Source of the DNA: JAIBBG01 sp043748015
GTDB taxonomy: Bacteria; Bacteroidota; Bacteroidia; Flavobacteriales_D; Sanyastnellaceae
Reading direction: 5' to 3'
Length of the DNA stretch: 9,568 nucleotides
NCBI GenBank assembly: GCA_043748015.1
Contig: JAYTOA010000132.1
Span: forward strand, 1 to 9,568
Part shown: in pieces, positions 6,227 to 9,568 of the stretch
Layout: each line of letters starts with the position of its first letter
Numbering within the stretch: position 1 is the stretch's first letter
Position numbers and translations under genes: made by a program
Notes under the pieces: model-generated
What the model saw: the letters and a program-made list of their open reading frames with translations, nothing else
What the model was told of the DNA's origin: nothing
Databases searched by the model: none

Positions 6227-6500
6227 TGTCCCATGAAATTTTAACTACGTCAGATGTAGGATGCGATTGGCAGCAAAGTATAAAGCCTTGTTTCACCTCT
6301 TTATCTGTCAGCGCATAGTTTGCATCCATTTGCACAGTGCCTTCCGTCAATTTAGCCATGCATGTGGTGCACACACCACCTTTGCAGCTGAATGGTGCGT
6401 CCTGTCCTGAGTCGAGAGCAGCATCCAAAATGCTTTGTCCATGTTCACCTAATTCAAATGTTGTATCAATACCGTCAAGTGTTGTCGTGATTTTTGCCAT
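6222..6500 (-). CDS. Stand-alone 2Fe-2S ferredoxin, PaaE C-terminal type
   Basis: The 92-aa product is a single plant-type [2Fe-2S] ferredoxin domain. The cluster ligands are Cys39, Cys44 and Cys47 in SCKGGVCTTC and Cys77 in FILCCQSHP (Cys76 is an extra cysteine beside it). The stretch EGTVQMDANYALTDKEVKQG followed by the CQSHP motif closely resembles the C-terminal ferredoxin domain of the phenylacetyl-CoA epoxidase reductase PaaE. The FAD/NAD(P)H reductase part is absent, and the start at the ATG at 6500 fits the usual first strand, so this is a natural small ferredoxin rather than a truncated reductase. It is presumably a cytoplasmic one-electron carrier whose partners are not in the window. 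It begins 9 bp after the thioredoxin-like gene and is probably co-transcribed with it. The stop codon lies in the FNR-like dyad. Confidence 0.9.
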   Translation of the reverse strand: MAKITTTLDGIDTTFELGEHGQSILDAALDSGQDAPFSCKGGVCTTCMAKLTEGTVQMDANYALTDKEVKQGFILCCQSHPTSDVVKISWDI

Positions 6501-6509
6501 CTCAATTTT

Positions 6510-6986
6510 TTAGTTGATTGTAAATATTTTTTTCAATTCTTCTTTGTTGTTCCATCCCAAGGCCTCAACGTGTTTTTCTATCACATCAATGCCTTTAAGT
6601 ATATAGGTTGTCGGCAGGGTATAAATCCCCGCTTCATTCAGCGAATTTATTCTGAAAAATGAAATTTCATCAGGCATGAATTCTCTCGTGCGTTGAATCT
6701 GTTCTTCTGAATCGTCGGTGATGAAAATAAATTTTATTCCAAGCGATTGCAGCATTTCGAAATTGTCTTTTATCCTATGCATTTCAGCGATGCATGGGCC
6801 ACACCAGGAGGCGTAAAAATGCACTGTGCTGTATTCGCCTAGCTCATCTTTCACGTATATTTTCGCACCACTTTCATCAACAATTGCAATTGTGCTGAAA
6901 TCAATTTCGGGCGCACGACGATAGCGGAAGTAATAATAACCAACCAGAAATAATCCTATCACTAAATAGGGTAGAGCCTTCTTCAT
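6510..6986 (-). CDS. Membrane-anchored TlpA/ResA-like thioredoxin-fold protein
   Basis: The 158-aa product has an N-terminal membrane anchor (about residues 5-21) followed by a thioredoxin fold. The redox motif is WCGPC (Trp61, Cys62, Cys65) in VHFYASWCGPCIAEM, and the cis-proline is probably Pro125 in YTLPTTYIL. This arrangement is typical of TlpA/ResA/AhpC-TSA-type proteins that reduce or handle disulfides on the outer face of the cytoplasmic membrane. The specific substrate (for example cytochrome c maturation) cannot be read from the sequence. It lies 29 bp after the DUF4412-like gene and 9 bp before the ferredoxin gene, consistent with one operon. The basic cluster RYRR after the anchor at 21-24 leaves some doubt about orientation, and an inward-facing domain cannot be excluded. 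Confidence 0.88.
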   Translation of the reverse strand: MKKALPYLVIGLFLVGYYYFRYRRAPEIDFSTIAIVDESGAKIYVKDELGEYSTVHFYASWCGPCIAEMHRIKDNFEMLQSLGIKFIFITDDSEEQIQRTREFMPDEISFFRINSLNEAGIYTLPTTYILKGIDVIEKHVEALGWNNKEELKKIFTIN

Positions 6987-7015
6987 TGTTTCTACAGCGT
7001 CTATTTTTTAGAAAT

Positions 7016-7690
7016 CTATTTCCCCATTCCTCCGGTCATTTTCTTTTGAAATTCCTCGGTAGTAGTTCTCGTAAAATCCGCAGGGATTTCAAACATTTTG
7101 TCATCTACTTTTTCCTTGGAAATGGCCGTAGCAAAAAAGTGCATCGTGAATTCTTTTGCATCCACTGAATATTCCAAAGGCATGCCCGGCATCTCATTGA
7201 ATTGCGCATTGGTATTTACAATGTCCTTCGCACACCAGATTTCCATTTCAATTGTTTCTTTCTCGTGTTTCAATTTCATGATGGATTTGTAGCACTTGTG
7301 TCCGGCAACCATTTTGGTTTCATTGGTATGAGTGAATTCAGGCTTTTCCATGTCCTTGCCTTGCTGCTGTTCTATGTATTCATCCATAGATGTCACAATT
7401 GCTGTTTTATGTCCCATCATGTCCATGCATGTTACAACTTCTTTCTTTGTCATGTCTGTAATAACGAACATATTTCCGGTCATAGGATTTTTCATTTCTG
7501 TGCGCGATTTGTCTCCTTTTGTATAAGTTGTAATGTCGCTTTCAAACATGGACTTCATCGCTTCCATTTCCGGGGAAAGATTCGTCGCTTCCATTTTCAT
7601 ATTGATCTTTCCTTCGAAAGTTTGAGCGAATGAAGCATTGGTCAAGATCAAGCATGTGAGTGTGATCATTGAAATGAATAACTTTTTCAT
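7016..7690 (-). CDS. Methionine-rich secreted DUF4412-like protein
   Basis: The 224-aa product has a clear Sec signal peptide (about 1-22, ending ASFA-Q) and a single beta-rich domain. The opening FEGKINMKME, the middle KMVAGHKCYKSIMK and the later MEIWCAKDI followed by MPGMPLEYS match the pattern of DUF4412 / GLPGLI-like periplasmic or outer-membrane-associated proteins of Bacteroidota, whose function is unknown. About 25 of 224 residues are methionine (roughly 11%), with three cysteines in the mature part (in VTCMDMM, HKCYK and EIWCAK). The ATG at 7690 is preceded by an A-rich tract (minus strand, 7691-7710) rather than a Shine-Dalgarno. The gene lies 46 bp after the E1 gene and 29 bp before the thioredoxin gene. 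Metal binding by the methionines is a possibility only. Confidence 0.8.
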   Translation of the reverse strand: MKKLFISMITLTCLILTNASFAQTFEGKINMKMEATNLSPEMEAMKSMFESDITTYTKGDKSRTEMKNPMTGNMFVITDMTKKEVVTCMDMMGHKTAIVTSMDEYIEQQQGKDMEKPEFTHTNETKMVAGHKCYKSIMKLKHEKETIEMEIWCAKDIVNTNAQFNEMPGMPLEYSVDAKEFTMHFFATAISKEKVDDKMFEIPADFTRTTTEEFQKKMTGGMGK

Positions 7691-7736
7691 GATTTTATTT
7701 TTTTTGTTTGAATATTGTGAGTTCGCTTTTCAAAAA

Positions 7737-9568
7737 TTAATAAGCTAAAAGTACTTTCAATTTCTCGAGCACTTTGGTCGCATTGGGAAGCATTGTTGCT
7801 TCAAGCCTAGAGTTGAGTGGAATTGCCGGTAAATTTTCAGATCCAATTGTCATAACCGGCGCATCGAGATATTCGAAACATTTCTCAGAAATCATACCGG
7901 CTAGCGATTGCGCAAAACTGTTGGCCGGAGTTTCTTCTGTCACCACCAAACATCTGTTGCATTTTTTCACAGCATCGAAAACTGCCTCTTCATCCAACGG
8001 ATTGATGGTTCTTAAATCGATGATTTCAACTTGGCCCTGTAATTCTTTCGCCGCGGTTTTTGCCCAGTACACGCCCATTCCATAAGTAATTACGGCGACT
8101 GATTTTTCATCTGTAGCACTCAACACTGTACGTGCTTTACCAAATGGAATGACGTAGTCTTCCGAAGGATCAATGGTTCTCGCATCTTCCGTTCCTTTCA
8201 CTTTACTCCAATACAAACCTTTGTGCTCCAGCATGACAACAGGATTCGGATCGTAGAATGCAGATTTCAATAATCCTTTGAGATCAGCGCCAGTTGAAGG
8301 ATACGCCACTTTGATTCCGCGAATATTAGCGAGCACACTTTCAACACTACTGCTGTGATATGGTCCGCCGCTGCCATATGCACCAATCGGAACGCGTATC
8401 ACACAACTCACCGGCCATTTGCCGTTGCTGAGATAATAGCTTCTACTTACTTCAGTGAAAAGTTGATTCAGTCCAGGCCAGATATAATCCGCAAATTGAA
8501 CTTCAACAATTGGTTTCAAGCCAGCGGCGCTCATTCCAACAGTACTGCCGATGATAAATGCTTCTTGTATAGGTGTATTGAAGACGCGATCATCACCAAA
8601 TTTTTCAGCAAGTGTTGCTGCTTCGCGAAAAACCCCACCCAATCTTTTTCCTACATCTTGTCCATATAAAAGTGCTTCCGGATGCTTCGCAAGGATTTCC
8701 TGCATAGCAAACAATGCGGAATCAACCATAACTGTTGCTTCCTTTCCTGTCGGCGAACGCTCACCTTTTTCTTCTGTTATAGGTGTTGGTGCAAAATCAT
8801 AATCGAACAAGTCGGAGGGCCGAGGATCTTCTGCTTGCAATGCTTCGGCATAAGCTACTTCAACTTCTGCGCGAGAATCTTTGACGATTTTTTCGAGATC
8901 AGCACCACCAAATCCAAGTCCTTGCAATTGTTTGATAAACTTCGGAAAAGGATCACGTTTTTCAGCGCTTTCTAAATCATCACGATACCATTCTTTTCTT
9001 ACACCGCTCGTGTGATGTCCAAGCAACGGCACTTTGCAGTGGATCAGCCATGGCCGACGATTGTCTCGCACATCATTGATGACTTCTTCTATTACTTTAT
9101 AGCTATCAATGAAATCTGTTCCGTCAATCGACTTCACACGAATTCCGGGAAATGCTTTCACAAATGTCACGGCATCACCAAATCGGATTTCAGAGCTATG
9201 TGCACTGATATCCCATTCGTTGTCTTGAATAAAATAGATAATTGGAAGTTGCTTGAGTGAGGCCATGTGAAAGGCTTCGCTTACTTCGCCCTCAGTGATA
9301 GCCGCATCACCAATCGAACAAATGACTACTCCTTTTTCAGCCGTAGCATCGCTTAGGCCTTGATGTTCTTTGTATTGCAAACCGAGTGCAATTCCCGTTG
9401 TTGGAATCGCCTGCATGCCTGTAGCAGAACTTTGATGCGGGATTTTTGGCATGTCATCACGGCGCAATGAAGGATGACAGTAATAAGTGCGACCACCACT
9501 GAATGGATCATCGCGCTTAGCCATCAACTGTAACATTAATTCGTAAGGCTTCATGCCAATACCAAGCA
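7737..9568 (-). CDS. 2-oxoacid (branched-chain type) dehydrogenase E1, fused alpha and beta subunits; N-terminus outside the window
   Basis: The reading frame stays open past the ATG at 9554 to the window edge (LGIG precedes it). The visible part, about 609 residues, therefore lacks the true start and perhaps several dozen residues. Numbered from that internal Met, the alpha part (about 1-245) has DPFSGGR (16-22), the thiamine diphosphate/Mg motif GDAAITEGE (82-90) with DNEWDIS (111-117), and the E1-alpha loop GHHTSGVRKEWYRDD (179-193). A linker at about 245-268 leads to the beta part: the pyrimidine-binding transketolase domain (YGQDVGKRLGGVF, PIQEAFIIG, FADYIWPGLNQL, GPYHSSSVES), then the transketolase C-terminal domain (about 480-600; DLRTINPLDE). 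E1 decarboxylates 2-oxoacids with ThDP and acylates the lipoyl group of E2. Such alpha/beta fusions are common in Bacteroidota and usually annotated as 2-oxoisovalerate dehydrogenase. The exact substrate, branched-chain or pyruvate, is not certain. No E2 or E3 is visible here. Confidence 0.93.
   Translation of the reverse strand, partial: LGIGMKPYELMLQLMAKRDDPFSGGRTYYCHPSLRRDDMPKIPHQSSATGMQAIPTTGIALGLQYKEHQGLSDATAEKGVVICSIGDAAITEGEVSEAFHMASLKQLPIIYFIQDNEWDISAHSSEIRFGDAVTFVKAFPGIRVKSIDGTDFIDSYKVIEEVINDVRDNRRPWLIHCKVPLLGHHTSGVRKEWYRDDLESAEKRDPFPKFIKQLQGLGFGGADLEKIVKDSRAEVEVAYAEALQAEDPRPSDLFDYDFAPTPITEEKGERSPTGKEATVMVDSALFAMQEILAKHPEALLYGQDVGKRLGGVFREAATLAEKFGDDRVFNTPIQEAFIIGSTVGMSAAGLKPIVEVQFADYIWPGLNQLFTEVSRSYYLSNGKWPVSCVIRVPIGAYGSGGPYHSSSVESVLANIRGIKVAYPSTGADLKGLLKSAFYDPNPVVMLEHKGLYWSKVKGTEDARTIDPSEDYVIPFGKARTVLSATDEKSVAVITYGMGVYWAKTAAKELQGQVEIIDLRTINPLDEEAVFDAVKKCNRCLVVTEETPANSFAQSLAGMISEKCFEYLDAPVMTIGSENLPAIPLNSRLEATMLPNATKVLEKLKVLLAY

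Noticed and set aside
7202..7633. 143-codon open frame on the plus strand opposite the DUF4412-like gene
   Set aside because: It lies wholly antisense to a convincing secreted protein. Its Phe/His/Cys-rich composition is what the complement of a Met/Glu/Lys-rich gene yields, and no family motif is visible.
7731..7739. TAATTTTTG (minus strand) as a promoter for the DUF4412-like gene
   Set aside because: The spacing between TA and TTTG is one base too long for TAnnTTTG, and it overlaps the stop codon of the E1 gene. Read-through from E1 is equally likely.
9552..9554. ATG at 9554 as the true start of the E1 gene
   Set aside because: The frame continues upstream (LGIG) to the window edge, and E1-alpha proteins have more residues before this point, so the Met is internal.

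Overview
The window looks like ordinary chromosomal DNA from a member of the phylum Bacteroidota. Three things point there. The dioxygenase at 152-1171 ends in a type IX secretion (T9SS) sorting domain. The two-component system pairs a Reg_prop/Y_Y_Y beta-propeller sensor with a LytTR regulator. The start regions are A/T-rich, with poor Shine-Dalgarno sequences and -7 boxes of the TAnnTTTG type. Nothing resolves the genus.

Layout: positions 1-80 hold the last codons of a plus-strand gene that resembles the C-terminus of an ISXO2/IS1595-type transposase. It is followed by an intradiol ring-cleavage dioxygenase-like secreted protein, the only complete plus-strand gene. All eight other genes are on the minus strand and converge on it. 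Reading them in their direction of transcription, from high to low coordinates: (1) an E1 component of a branched-chain 2-oxoacid dehydrogenase, with alpha and beta subunits fused and its 5' end cut by the window edge; (2) a methionine-rich secreted DUF4412-like protein; (3) a membrane-anchored TlpA-type thioredoxin; (4) a small 2Fe-2S ferredoxin of the PaaE C-terminal type. These four are spaced 46, 29 and 9 bp apart and could be co-transcribed.

A 92-bp gap with hairpins and a good Bacteroidota promoter then separates a second unit: (5) a YceI-family secreted protein, (6) a 970-aa LytS-type sensor kinase whose GTG start overlaps the end of the YceI gene by 20 bp, (7) a LytTR response regulator with a candidate promoter of its own, and (8) a small four-helix membrane protein resembling DUF2231. 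The kinase and regulator are almost certainly a cognate pair. The overlap with the YceI gene suggests that the YceI protein, or its ligand, belongs to the same response, but this is inference.

I see no CRISPR array, RNA gene, phage module or clearly new multi-gene system. The points most worth a second look are a perfect FNR/CRP-type dyad (TTTGATGCTTATCAAA) over the ferredoxin stop codon, a YceI-operon promoter so close to the ATG that the message may be leaderless, and a dioxygenase that appears to carry both a Tat signal and a T9SS sorting domain.
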